Part shown: piece after piece, positions 1-16,859 of the stretch
Position numbering within the stretch: the first letter of the stretch is position 1
Layout of the letters: each line of letters starts with the position of its first letter
From: Paralichthys olivaceus
Lineage: Eukaryota; Chordata; Actinopteri; Pleuronectiformes; Paralichthyidae
Direction: 5' to 3'
Assembly: GCF_024713975.1 (NCBI RefSeq)
Contig: NC_091111.1
Span: forward strand, 15,850,501 to 15,914,500
Length of the DNA stretch: 64,000 nt
Made by a program: the position numbers and the translations under genes
Notes under the pieces: generated by a model
What the model was told of the DNA's origin: nothing
Database searches by the model: none
What the model saw: only the letters and a program-made list of their open reading frames with translations

Positions 1-328
1 TACAGACTTGTATATATATATTTATATACCACTACATCAAAACCCACTCATGGGACCCTGTTGGTGGCCTGGTCCCTGTTTGAGCACCACAGTCACCAGT
101 CGTCCCTTGAGCTCCGAGGCCACACGCTTGACCTGTCAACACCAAAACCAGCTGCAGCTCCTTCTCCCCCAAACCAAGAGATGTGAAGGAAATCCCCTCT
201 TTCTTATCGGTTTCAGCCGAGCAGCTGTGTGAACACAACCAGGTTCTGAAGTGAGACTGTGGAGCGGGAAGGTTTGATTCTATTCACACGTATAAGAAAC
301 TGTTCACAAAAGAAAACACCTGATTGAT

Positions 329-590
329 TCAATCAGTGTGTTTGTGTGCGTGCATGTGTGTGTGCATATATAGGTATGTGTGCATGAGCAGGTGGGTGCA
401 TGTATATTGGTATATGTACATGTATATAAGTGTGTGTATGTATGTGTGCGTGTGTATCTCTATATGTGTGTATATAAAATGTGTACATGTCGGTGTGTGT
501 ATAGAATGTGTATATAAGTATGTGTATATATGTGTATAGAATGTGTATAGAATGTGTATGAGTGTGTACATGTGCATGTGTGTGTGTATC
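329..590. repeat. TG/TGTA-rich imperfect microsatellite
   Basis: About 260 bases made almost only of TGTG, TGTA and TATA steps, interrupted by short unique pieces. Open frames across it encode Cys/Val/Tyr- or His/Thr/Tyr-rich low-complexity strings and are not genes. Confidence 0.9.
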
Positions 591-1062
591 AGCTGAGCCT
601 CCTGCAGCAGCTCAGAGATTGAGACGTGGCAGTTAACTACCAGTGTCCAGCTGGCGACAACAACCCCACCCGTTCCGGTTTGCCCTTTCAAAGTAAAACC
701 CCAACCCCCCAGACGTGTGCTCACAACTCCCCCCTTAACAACAACAAGGCTTTTAATTTGAAATCCCCTTCCTACCTTTTACACTCGGCTTTACGTGGTT
801 TGTGACATAAATCAGACGCAAAAAAAAGAAAAAGAAAAAGGAAAAGGGCTGCAGCGGATTGACTTCAGTGTAAAGTGGAAGGAGACTGAGGGTAAAACAG
901 GTGATTCATAGAGAGAAGGAAGTTACATCACTTAGAGGATGTATATACTGAGAGAAATACTTTTAACAACTACGCATGGATCCAGGAAACTTCCGTAGAG
1001 CTTCGAGCATAAACAGAAAAAGTTGAAAAAGTAAAGTTACAGTTTAAACCCTGAAGTGTTAT

Positions 1063-1068
<6 letters not shown>

Positions 1069-1099
<31 letters not shown>
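1069..1099. repeat. (CT)n microsatellite
   Basis: About 15 perfect CT units inside tram2 intron 1. On the transcribed (minus) strand it is a GA tract. Confidence 0.95.
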
Positions 1100-1100
<1 letters not shown>

Positions 1101-1374
1101 CTTTACTGGTTGAATAAACAAATAAATAAAAAAGTGCAGAGGCAGCAAACATGTCCGACAACACTGATGCAGATTTCTTCCAAAGTGAACTTTTTTCTTC
1201 TTTTTTTTTAACAAACCCAACCGAGAACCTCTGGAGCCTCAGTGACCTGGTTTCATGTAGAGAAGAAGCAGCAGCAGCAGCAGCAGGAGGAAGTTAGAAA
1301 ACATCTGAACACATCTGACACGATGGAGGAGGAGGAGGAGGAGAAGAAGGAGAAGAAGAAGAAGTTGGGCTCAC

Positions 1375-1494
1375 CTCGAACATCAGTCCAATGAGAATGA
1401 AAATGACCAGACTGAACACGATGTCCGCGTGGTTCTGGATGAGGAACTCCTGGCTGAAGAACGGGTAGCTCTTGTTCCTCCTGCGGAAAGCCAT
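1375..1494 (-). CDS. tram2: TRAM2, translocating chain-associated membrane protein 2, first coding exon (partial gene)
   Basis: TRAM proteins are multi-span ER membrane proteins that sit beside the Sec61 channel and help nascent chains enter the membrane. The exon encodes 40 residues beginning MAFRRRNKSYPFFSQEF and ending with the start of the first membrane segment (FSLVIFILIGLMFE). The opening MAFRRR and the NHAD motif fit TRAM2 better than TRAM1, which starts MAIRKK. The start is the ATG at 1494. The exon ends in phase 0 before a GTGAG donor whose first base is 1374. An upstream in-frame extension to 1683 lies in 5' leader sequence and does not resemble the family. Only this exon is in the window. 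The gene is divergent from rars2, about 1.5 kb away. Confidence 0.92.
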
Positions 1495-1595
1495 GTCCTC
1501 CACAGCAGCTTCTTTTCCTGCTGCTTCTTTATTAATCTCACTCAAAAAAAAAATTCTCTGGCTGCGAAGTTCAGGAGTTAACTTTCTCCACGCTC

Positions 1596-1607
1596 TGCGC
1601 ATGCGCG
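1596..1607. promoter_or_regulatory. NRF1-like palindrome in the tram2 promoter
   Basis: TGCGCATGCGCG, one base from the perfect NRF1 palindrome, lies about 100 bases upstream of the tram2 ATG. NRF1 sites are typical of TATA-less housekeeping promoters. Motif match only. Confidence 0.6.
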
Positions 1608-1619
1608 TCCTCTTAAAGG

Positions 1620-2780
1620 GCCAGTGCCCTAAATACCTTCCGTGTGAGCTGTGTTCCTGTGTACACAAAGTACACAAGTACACAAGTACACAAACGATAC
1701 AGGTTTAAATAAACATAGTTATATCTTTTCTCACTTCTACATTTCTCCTTTTATTTATTTAACCTTTATTTATATATTCATTTCTGCATGTATTTGTTTA
1801 TTTATTTATTTCTACATGTATTTATTTATTTATGTATTCTTTATTTATTCTATACTCTTAAGCAGCGATGACAACCCTCAGTAGCAACAGTGTTTTCATA
1901 TTGAAATATTTAATATGTGACACAAAGAAAAAACAGTTGTTGCCCAAACATTTGTTTGCTTTTATTGTAAAATGCAGAATGATGTCACAAGATAGATAAA
2001 AGTAATGGTCATTATTTTGTTTAAGGTAAAAGCACTATTCTTAATCATTTCCATTATAAAGAGATAACTGTGCATCAAAAAAGTTCCCTCTTTTCATTAC
2101 CTGAAGATATAAAACATGTGTTTTGTAATGCTCATATTTTTCGTGTACCTTCCACATTTTCTTTCTTTGTTTCCCAATGGTTGATTTATTGTTTGGCTCA
2201 GTCAGAGTCGCTCAGTCAAAAACCATGACATCTTTCAGAAAACGTTTCTCTCATTGACCTTTTAGTTGAAACAGTCTGTTGGACCTCCATCCTTCAGAAC
2301 ATGTCTATTGCTGCAAAGCAACGTCAACTTCAACCACTAGAGTTCAGCAAAAACACGTTCTGCTGGCACTACTTTTACTATTATTATTCATCCCAGATTA
2401 CAAAGAACATCTTCTCACAAACCCCTTTGATTTTATATGATACACAATCATCTCTGACATTTATACGTGAACAGAATCTTTTTTTTTTTTTAATCAGTGT
2501 GCCTGTCAGTTTGGATCATTCAATACCAGAGGGGACTCTTACATATTGTTCAGCATCAAGAAAATGACTAGTTATTTATCAATTATTAGGTTTTTGTTCC
2601 TAATTGTACATTTCTGGATCCAAACATTCGCCAAAAAGATGAATAAACGTATAATAAAACACATACTGTGTTTATTTGATTCTGGATGAAGTGTTTGTCC
2701 TCTTTTATATTTTTTAATATAACACTAGAGGAGGCTCTGCTGTCAGTCAAACTTGACCCGGCTAAACAAACTTTTTTCCT
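1620..2780. other. Intergenic spacer between tram2 and rars2
   Basis: AT-rich sequence with ATTT-type low complexity (about 1740-1850) and a T run at about 2480. No open frame resembles a protein family. I see nothing else here. Confidence 0.6.
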
Positions 2781-2785
2781 TGGTC

Positions 2786-2850
2786 GGTGACGTCGTTCCG
2801 CAACAAAGCTTCTGATTGGACGAGCTGACCGGAAAGCCCTGCTACTTCCG
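2786..2850 (+). promoter_or_regulatory. rars2: rars2 proximal promoter
   Basis: Within 175 bases upstream of the rars2 ATG there is a CRE-like GTGACGTCG (about 2786-2794), an inverted CCAAT box (GATTGG, about 2814-2819), and ETS-type cores (CCGGAAAG at about 2830 and ACTTCCG at about 2843). No TATA box is seen. This is the usual layout of a nuclear gene for a mitochondrial protein. The call rests on motifs and position. Confidence 0.55.
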
Positions 2851-2959
2851 TGCGGGAGTGCATCAGTCGCATCGCTGCAGGCTGTGAGCGCAACATGAGA
2901 GGATTTCTTAATGTTTCCTAGCGAGGATTAAAACATCGTGCCGGCACTTTGCAGGAAAC

Positions 2960-9030
<6,071 letters not shown>

Positions 9031-9910
9031 AATTCAAAGCATGTGAATCTTTAACCGATGTTATTTCACTGCTGCAAGTGCCAAGAGGCTGTAGATAACT
9101 TGTACTGTAAATAAGAGCCTTACATATTAAAAATAAAATAGTATTTTTTATTGAATTCAGGTCTTTTTCCTATTTTCATCCAATCTAAAGAAACCAAGTT
9201 AGATTTTTGATACTGACTAAAAAAACCAGAAGCAACATCTGTTGTTTGTAACACATTTGCTTTAAAATTTAATAAAAGCTTTAAAACAAAGCAGAATTCA
9301 ACACAGGTCTGATACCAAAGACGGGACAGTAAAGATATCAAACATCACACATGCAAGTTCTCATCATCCTTCTGTCAATGTTTGTTCTCCTGTAGTTTGG
9401 GCACATTGAGAATCAGCACTGTGTGGTACGAACATAAGAGACGCTGAGCGGTTTAAAACCGACTAATTAAAAAAAAGAACTCTGTGAGAAAGATCTGTGA
9501 TATTTAAACGCCCCTGACAAATACACGGAGGCATTAAAGTATGTACTGTTGAATCATACCACTCCAGCGTTGCTGAAGATGAAAACAAGACTTCACTGAT
9601 TGCTTCCCATTATTTACAAACTTTAAAACAGCTTAACATGAAGCCAGTTTTTTTTTTCTTTCAACTAAAATGAATTTGATTTAAAAAAAACTAACTAATT
9701 TCTGGTGAGCTGGATTGAAACATTGAAGTGGAACGAAAGCTGTCGTGATGAACTGAACACGGAGCGAGTCCAAGCGAGTGTTCATTAGCAAAACAGCTGG
9801 ATTAGCTACCTGATCCCTCCGGGGCGGGAGCTTTTTTTTTACTTCCACAGAAATGTGACCGTCCTCTGGTCCTCCGGCAGCTGAGGGCGTCTCTGCTGCT
9901 GGTCAGTGAC
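9031..9910. other. Convergent 3' UTRs of rars2 and slc35a1
   Basis: The 880 bases between the two stop codons are AT-rich with no gene. They contain the poly(A) signals of both genes (9132-9152), so most of the stretch is slc35a1 3' UTR. Confidence 0.7.
9132..9152. terminator. Facing poly(A) signals of rars2 (+) and slc35a1 (-)
   Basis: AATAAA on the plus strand at 9132-9137 lies about 100 bases after the rars2 stop. AATAAA on the minus strand at 9152-9147 lies about 760 bases after the slc35a1 stop. Only nine bases separate them, so cleavage 10-30 bases downstream of each would make the two mature 3' ends overlap. Confidence 0.6.
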
Positions 9911-12900
9911 TCACACAGTGATCAGTTTCTGTTTGGACTCTGTGTCCTTCTGGCTCAGCTTGGACGTGTTTTGCTTTGGAAGTCCATACAGGTAGATGGA
10001 AACGCACACGAGTAAGGCACCAGAGGCAAATGTGATTGCTGCACAAGAGGGAGAGAAAAAGAATAGAATTCCTGATTTCTTTCTTAACCCGTGTCACATC
10101 GTATCACCAAATTTAGTTGAAATCGGTTTTGTAGTTTTTGCGTCATCTTGCTAAAAAACAAATAAAGCAACAAGGGCTGAATCATAACTTCTAGGTGAAA
10201 ATCTCACATCATCTTTACTTTGGACTTTTCTCTGCATAAACAAAACTTTTAAACAGTTCTTGTTGAGTCATGAGTTAACTTAAATTAACACCAGTCATGA
10301 AAAAAGTCACTGTGTTAGTCAGGATGGTTTAAATAAAAAATGAAATAATGCACAAACACATCCTCATCTCAGAAAAAGTTCTTCTCAGCCATCACGACGT
10401 CAACAGTGTGGTTAACTTACTTATCTTCAGGCCGAACAAGAGGACGGATGCCACCGTGGAGAGGACGATGGCGGCCGCAGCGGAGAAGCCTTTCATGATG
10501 TTGTCCGTGTACTTCACCACCACTGACGTGTACAGACCTCCCACACTGGCCAGGACTGACAGCACAGACAGAACAATGTCAGCCGAACAATAGTGGGGAA
10601 AAAACACGTGTAAATAAATAGAAAACGTTCTCTGGTTTGATCGTACTTACACACTACAAAGTACACCCAGGGTGTGTAACCGAAAAAGAAGCCTTTTTCC
10701 AGAACCCTTTCACCATCGGTCATGAAAACACCCAATAGTGTGACCACAATGCCCGACAAGTACATCTGTATGTTCCTCACCCACAGGGACGTGTCGGAGC
10801 TCTTCAGCACCTTCTCAAAGTACACACCTTAATCAGAGTGGGAACACAAGCCTGTTAGAACCAAGAACATTCAAATCTGAAACAAGATGGCAGATATATC
10901 ATCTTCACCTCCTGTGCAAATAAAAACACTTCACATCCAGCCACTTGTCATAACATAAGTTTTACATTTGTTTGGTCAAAGCTCTGGGTCAGTGTTGTTT
11001 GAGTTACTGAGAGGATTTGTGTTGTGTGTTAGCTCAATCAATATAAAGGGACAGTCACTGTTACCTGCAAATCCAGAGCAGATGACGGCAATGGCGATGG
11101 CCACGAAGCCAATAAAAGGATTTTGCTCTATCTGCGTGGGAAACAAAGACATGAGCCACCTGGTAATAAAAAGCACGATGCATGGCGGTGATAGTCAAAT
11201 GACCTAGATGATGATGAGTCACCCGTACCTGGACTTTAGTGGCTTCAGCAGGCCTCCACTGTACGAGTGTGACGCCCCCGCAGAGCATGAAAACAGAGAA
11301 CCACTGCAGCCGGCTGAGAGAGCGGTTCAGCATGAGGACCGTACACAAGGCCGTGCACGGGATCTTCAGCTGATAGGTCACCTACACAGAAAAACAGCTG
11401 AGGTCAAACAACTGGATGTTTTCCCTATTTATAAAAAGAGAAGGAGGGCCGAGTGTTTCCTCTAGACACCGCTGAGCTGTTGACTTTTCATCGTCAATGT
11501 TCCTGTCATGTATCTACACTAAAATCTACAAAGCGCTGCAAGTTTGAAATGTAATGAAAAGCTTCATTAAGGAGTAAAAATGTCACAACAGATCCAAGTG
11601 CTGCTTAAGTGATTCTCTGCTTTTCAAGTTGAAATATCGTAGGTCTCAGACTTTAGTTGGACAATGTAAGACATTTTTTACCACATGATCAGAAAAAAAA
11701 CAGGATTCCTACCTGATAAACTGCTGCATCGAGGTTACTCAAGGCCAGAAAGGCCATGTTGTTCTGAACTCCGTACACCACCGAGGGCACGCTGAGCTTC
11801 AGCAGCTCCTTCGGGCTGAAGAACACGTGTTCCATGATGGAGTTCTTCAGTCTGCTGAGGCTTCCTGTTTCTCTGGGAGAGGACGACATGAAAACAGACC
11901 AATAAAGGAGGAGAAGAGGAAATGTTGACAAACCTAAATTGGAATTAATTCCACACATGGAAGGTGGTGGATCACTGTTCCTGAATTCCCCTCTAAAAAA
12001 CCCTGACATCTGTTTAAGTACATGGGACAACATGAGCGACAGTGTTTTGCAGAAACGACAAAAACGCAAAGAAAACACTTGATATTTTCAAAAGTAAAGC
12101 TTCAAACTTGATGGATGATGAATTGTTTTAAAGCTGTTATTTGATTGTTGACAATGTTTTCTAAATTATACTTTTACATATTCCCTCTCTCTCCATTTGT
12201 TTCTCAGTTGGCAGCACGATTTTAAAACTTGATGGAAGGGTGTGATATGAGGAGTCAGGGGAGAACTCATCAGTTTCTGGTGCAGATACAGATCAGGGAA
12301 TGGGTCCAGAAATGTTCTGGTCTGTTGCGAGATGAGGCGTTTTTCAACATTTTACATAATTTCCTCAGAGAATAATTCATGATGAAAAAAAATAAATCAG
12401 GCATCTTTAGGGGACTGATAATTACGAGTGTGTGAAACTTGGTCAAACAGACATCTGGTTAATGCTTTCTGAATACTATTCTAGTTTTAATCATAATAAT
12501 TATCAGGTGATGATGTAAATCTAAAAGTTAGACACACTTTTTATCCTGAGGGCCATTTCAGTTCATTTTCCTCCAGCTGTTTATATATCAACTGATTCGT
12601 TTGCTTTAAATTAAATTGTGAGATCTGTATTCATTCTTTTACCTTTGCTCTGGACTTTGCTTTTGACAAACGTTGGTGTTTGGTTGAGTTTTCTCGGGAT
12701 GTTTTGTTTATCTTCTGGAGTTGAATATATTGTGACTTCATCAGTGGGTGCCAGAGTTTAAATAAAGGTGTGGACATGTATTACTCCCCAATGTCAGTAT
12801 CGATCAGGCTCTACTTCATAACCTAGATGATTAATCGATTAACCATGAGAACATCTGGCAGAAGTCGCTCCATAGTTTCCTCCAACACATTCTCTACCTC

Positions 12901-13392
12901 CAGGTAAACCCTGGTTGTTTCCCCACGATCAGGGTCGAGGTGGCGGACTTACTTGGCCAACATGCCCAGACTCAGGACGAGTTTAATGACCTCGGTGATG
13001 CACACTGCGGTGGTGGAGAAGTACAGGTCCCCGGACGGGATGGTCCTCGTGTACCGCAGGGCCACCGTGTACGTGGCCGCCACCAGGGTCATCACCGTCA
13101 GGCAGTAGAGCTTGAACACCACGCTCACGTTTTCTGGAGGAACACGGGGAAGAGTCGGTGAAAGCAGCTAAGGGGGTCATCCTCCATGTTCGAGGCTGAA
13201 GCGACACCAGGCTCCGTCTTTAACCGACTAACCACGGCCACACACCGGCTCCACGTCACACGGACATGTCACACGTGGAGGAGCCATTTTAATTCACTTT
13301 AAACTCTCAATGTTTCTGCCGCCGTGTTGTTCTTTCTCTAAGCTAGCTCTGATGCTAACGTGTAGCCGCAGCTAGAACTCACCGACGGCCAT
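9911..13392 (-). CDS. slc35a1: SLC35A1, Golgi CMP-sialic acid transporter
   Basis: A nucleotide-sugar transporter of the Golgi membrane that exchanges CMP-sialic acid for CMP, supplying sialyltransferases. Eight coding exons on the minus strand: 13383-13392, 12953-13133, 11713-11872, 11229-11381, 11065-11131, 10651-10827, 10421-10555, 9911-10038. They sum to 1011 nt, or 336 residues; human has 337. It begins [15 protein letters not shown]. Family landmarks are ALRYTRT with [15 protein letters not shown] in exon 2, [60 protein letters not shown] and [20 protein letters not shown]. The tail after the last membrane segment (LPKQNTSK...KLITV) is hydrophilic and divergent, as is usual. Membrane segments are as expected for a ten-span member. 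No lesion is seen. rars2 is also its neighbour in human (6q15). Confidence 0.97.
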
Positions 13393-13587
13393 TGTGTCTG
13401 TTCAGTGTCCGTCCTGGAGGCAGCGGGGGTCGGTTGTCCGGCTCGTTACATGGCGTTAAAACCTCCGCATGTCCGCCGTGCTGGTCCGAGGTGAGTCCGC
13501 CGCCGAGGACGGGAGGAGACCGGGGGAGACGGGAGGAGAGGACCGGAGGAGCTGGACCACGACCACAGCGGCTGAGGAGCTTCCTGC

Positions 13588-13657
13588 CTACATCACCCAG
13601 AATGCAACACGAGGCGACTGAATCGAAAGGCGGAGGGGCTGGTTTCCAGTGACGTCA
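13588..13657 (-). promoter_or_regulatory. slc35a1: slc35a1 promoter with ZNF143-like and CRE motifs
   Basis: About 200-265 bases upstream of the slc35a1 ATG, in GC-rich sequence, are a ZNF143/Staf-like element (CCTACATCACCCAGAATGCA, 13587-13606) and a perfect CRE palindrome TGACGTCA (13650-13657). A second half site follows at about 13683. No TATA box is seen. Motif and position only. Confidence 0.55.
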
Positions 13658-13713
13658 CCGCTCCTCTCCCACCCCCTCTTCAGTGACGTAGTACTTGATG
13701 CAGCTCTAAATAA

Positions 13714-13731
13714 TGACCACAGGGGGGCAGC
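13714..13731 (+). promoter_or_regulatory. CTCF-like motif upstream of slc35a1
   Basis: TGACCACAGGGGGGCAGC agrees with 16 of 18 positions of the CTCF core as I recall it. It lies between slc35a1 and the gene-poor spacer before plb1. Confidence 0.35.
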
Positions 13732-16600
13732 AGAGTTCTCCACAAGAGAAATATGCGGCATAATCGGGGGGCTGGTGGAGGACTGCAACTGCAAGGCAAA
13801 GAAGATTTATTTATTTATTTATTATCAAAATCAATTAAGAAGAAGAAGAAGATGAAGATATACTTTCATTGTCACGTTTAACACTTTTAATTACAATTAA
13901 AGTGTAAGATTTAAGTGAAAGGAAACTATTGTCAGAAAGTTCATGTAGAATCATCCTCGTGATGATTTCACCAGTTCGTTTCATCTAAATTGTATGAATT
14001 TGTAGTTTTCTTTACCCCAGAAAAGACCCTTTATATTTAAATACTTTATATTTAAATACTTTGTATTTACATCGAGGCGACCCTCTTTACGGAGGCAGCC
14101 ATGTTTTTTTAAATTAGTCCAGACTGGACAAACTAAACATCTTTTGAGTTTTTATGACGACTGACCACAGTTTATTCTTCATGTTTGGAGGGAGAGGGTG
14201 AGGTGAGGGGTGTTCAGCTGCAACATGCAACTTCAACACTAGATATCACAAACCTCTACACACTGAACCTTTAAAGAAAGTTTTCTTTAGAATTTTATTT
14301 CACTAAAATTATAAGGTGGAACTCATTTTAACAAGTTTATAAACAGATGGATATTCTAACCTATGATAAGACATATTACTGGTAACTCATAAAACCAGTC
14401 ATACAATCTGATCTGGATTAAATGGTGCATTAAATGGATTTATAAGTGCAATCGTTCATTTTGTCAGCTGATCATTTCTATCTATCTGTGTTTTGCTGAG
14501 CTCAAGCTGCAGAGAGGTGAATATGTTACCTGACCTGTCTGCTAGTTATCAAACACAATAAAACAATTCACCGCTGATCAAGGCCACAGTCAGTTACCCA
14601 GATATCAAGATACAGTAAAGTTGTCTCGTCTCCTTATCGTCATGCAATGTAAAAAAAAAAATCAAATAACAGATCAAGTTCCAATCGTGTCAATCTGATT
14701 TTATTCTGAACAAGAGATTCAAAAGCTTTTAATGATAAGGGTTGATGTTGGTACAGACATGTAAAATAACACTGGAGAATGTCCTCACTCATTTATCTGG
14801 ATATTTTTCGGATGTCATGTCTAAAAACGACTTCTGACTCAGGTTTATCCATAAATATCAACCTGTTTTCAGACTCATTCTGTCGCACCACGTTTGAATT
14901 ATTTGTACAGATCATGGGGGTGATTATCAAGTAGCTGCAGAAGTGTAACTACAGGACAAACTGTTCATCTGAGCCCGTTCAAAGATTAGCGTTGATGAGG
15001 GTCATTCGGCCTCAGAAGGAGGTTTATGCAGAGTTAGTGTCCTTGAGGGAAGATAACGGACTATAAAGGAAGCGAGGCCTCATATCAGGATTATCGTAAT
15101 CACGATTGCAGCTGACTCTCTGGTTAGTGCCGGTTTTCTTAGGTCTGCAGCACGACAAGGAAACAACCCCGAGATCACGACTGTACTTTTATTTTACAGT
15201 AGGCTTCTGACTAAACCTCCGGTGGATGGGTGTGGTGCTGGAGGGGCGAGAGCTGGTATTAATGTAGTTCATGAGAATAAGGAAATGAGTCCTCAGCATC
15301 TGGTTCGTTGTTCTCTCAACTGGTTTGAAAGACCCGCACCTGTAATCAGGGGAGAGATAGTCGGGTTTGTTACGTCAAAGCATCAGCGTTATGTAAAAAA
15401 AGAGAATTTCTATAGCTGCTGTTGTAGAGAAGATTTTAAAAAAAGATCATCTTTACCAACGTATTTATATCAACACACTGAATTAATGCACATTCTTGAA
15501 TGAGGAGAAATGAATCTGCAGGAGGCTCAGTGGAAAACTGCAGCGTCACACAAACTCACACAACTTTAATCTAAACTCATGTAGTTAACAAACGAGATAA
15601 ATCACCGGTTTTCTTTAAATCCACATTCACGAAACACAGAACGATCAGTTCACTTGATGTGAAGCCAACGACAAGTGCGGTTGATGGAAAAACTAAAGTG
15701 TTATTCTGCCATTAACCAGAATAATCCCCTTTGCCCCTGTTACACCAATAAACACTCACATGGTTTCACAGTCTGCCAACAAAGTGGCGTGATTCCTTAC
15801 GTTGAGAGGTCAAGTCAACATGTCAAGGGTTCATTAGATACTGCAGCAGGACAAACATCCGTCCGGCTCTTAAGAAATCAAACCTGTGACAGTCTGACAG
15901 GAAATCAGGCTCATAAACATGTTGGAGATCAGGAGCTAGATGTTTGTCATGTACCGAGAAAAGTGACTTGTTAAGTGGCAAAAATAAAAATTGAATATTA
16001 ACTCAGAGAGAAAAGCTTCTGTGTATAAATGTATGTGAAGTATTATTCACAGAAAAGACAAAGAGGTGACGTTCAGGTACTTATTACTTGCAGTTATTGG
16101 CTTTCACAGTTTTTGTAAAAAGTTTCTTTGAGCATTTGTTAAAAGCGAGTTAGAAATCAAATGTTTGACGATAACAATAATAGTTTTTATTGTTATTGTC
16201 ACCTTTTAAGGTTTGATGCCCCTCCAGAGGTTTTGGGTAACTTTTGTGTTGCTCAGTGAAATTAAGAACGAGGTTAATTTATTTTTTAATCATCATATTA
16301 AGACAAAGTTTGTACTTTTTGGTAAACTGTTTTTTTATTTCTGTTAATTTCTTGTGGTCTGAACATGAAGGGAACTTTGCTGTAGCTGATTTTTTTTGCC
16401 AAGGTTTTGAAAAGTAAAGTAGAATATTTTATTAAAGACCGAGTTGTAAAACAATACACGCAAGAGTGTTGTTCACTGTGTGGCATGAAAATGAATATAC
16501 TGTATATACAGAGACTCCTTATCGTCATATTCTAGATTGTATTTTAGATTAAATATTTATTGATCTTATTAACTGCAACCAAATAGGTGAAAGTGAATTT
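13732..16600. other. Gene-free spacer between slc35a1 and plb1
   Basis: About 2.9 kb of AT-rich DNA with short low-complexity runs: ATTT at about 13806, AGA at about 13840, and tandem TTTAAATACTTTATA near 14030-14070. Open frames of 90-100 codons at 15222-15503 and 15675-15974 show no family motif and no splice context. I see no gene here. Confidence 0.6.
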
Positions 16601-16611
16601 TTCAGAGAGTC

Positions 16612-16619
16612 TATAAATA
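16612..16619 (+). promoter_or_regulatory. plb1: TATA box of plb1
   Basis: TATAAATA, about 240 bases upstream of the signal-peptide ATG, predicts a transcription start near 16645. It is the only canonical TATA promoter I recognise next to a gene in the window, and it fits a regulated, tissue-restricted gene. It also argues against the in-frame ATG at 16653 as the start, since that would lie only a few bases into the RNA. Confidence 0.6.
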
Positions 16620-16859
16620 GCAGCACATTGTTCACTGTCACTCATTAATACGATGAATGTTCATTATGATCTTATCGGCATCATTGTTAGAAAACCTTTG
16701 GACAAACAGTCTGGTCCCTCCCCCTCGGAGCATGTTTATGACTCGACTATCGACCAGGCAGAGGTGATATTGACAAAGATAGAGAGGAGAGCAGCAGAGA
16801 GGACAGAGGAAGAGCGGCTGCACAGACGACCCACAGAATCTGACAGAACCACAGAGAAG

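Larger units (their letters stand above)
1..1374 (-). other. tram2: tram2 intron 1 (part), no exon seen
   Basis: This stretch lies downstream (minus strand) of the tram2 first coding exon. I could not find the expected second exon, which should encode the first luminal loop, so it is read as intron sequence continuing beyond the left edge. It holds a TG-rich tract, an A-rich tract near 820-846, a CT microsatellite, and GCA and GGA/GAA trinucleotide runs at about 1270-1285 and 1325-1362 next to the exon donor site. Confidence 0.6.

Noticed and set aside
329-724. Open frame of 131 codons on the minus strand
   Set aside because: Most of it is the translated TG/CA microsatellite; no family motif and no splice context.
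10514-10825. 103-codon minus-strand frame as an independent gene
   Set aside because: It is slc35a1 exon 6 read through the following intron; the real exon ends at 10651.
15222-15974. Two frames of 93 and 99 codons in the spacer before plb1
   Set aside because: No homology recognised and no splice or promoter context; such lengths are expected by chance in 3 kb.
16653-16859. N-terminal extension of plb1 from an upstream in-frame ATG
   Set aside because: The ATG lies at the predicted cap site and the extension would mask a clear signal peptide.
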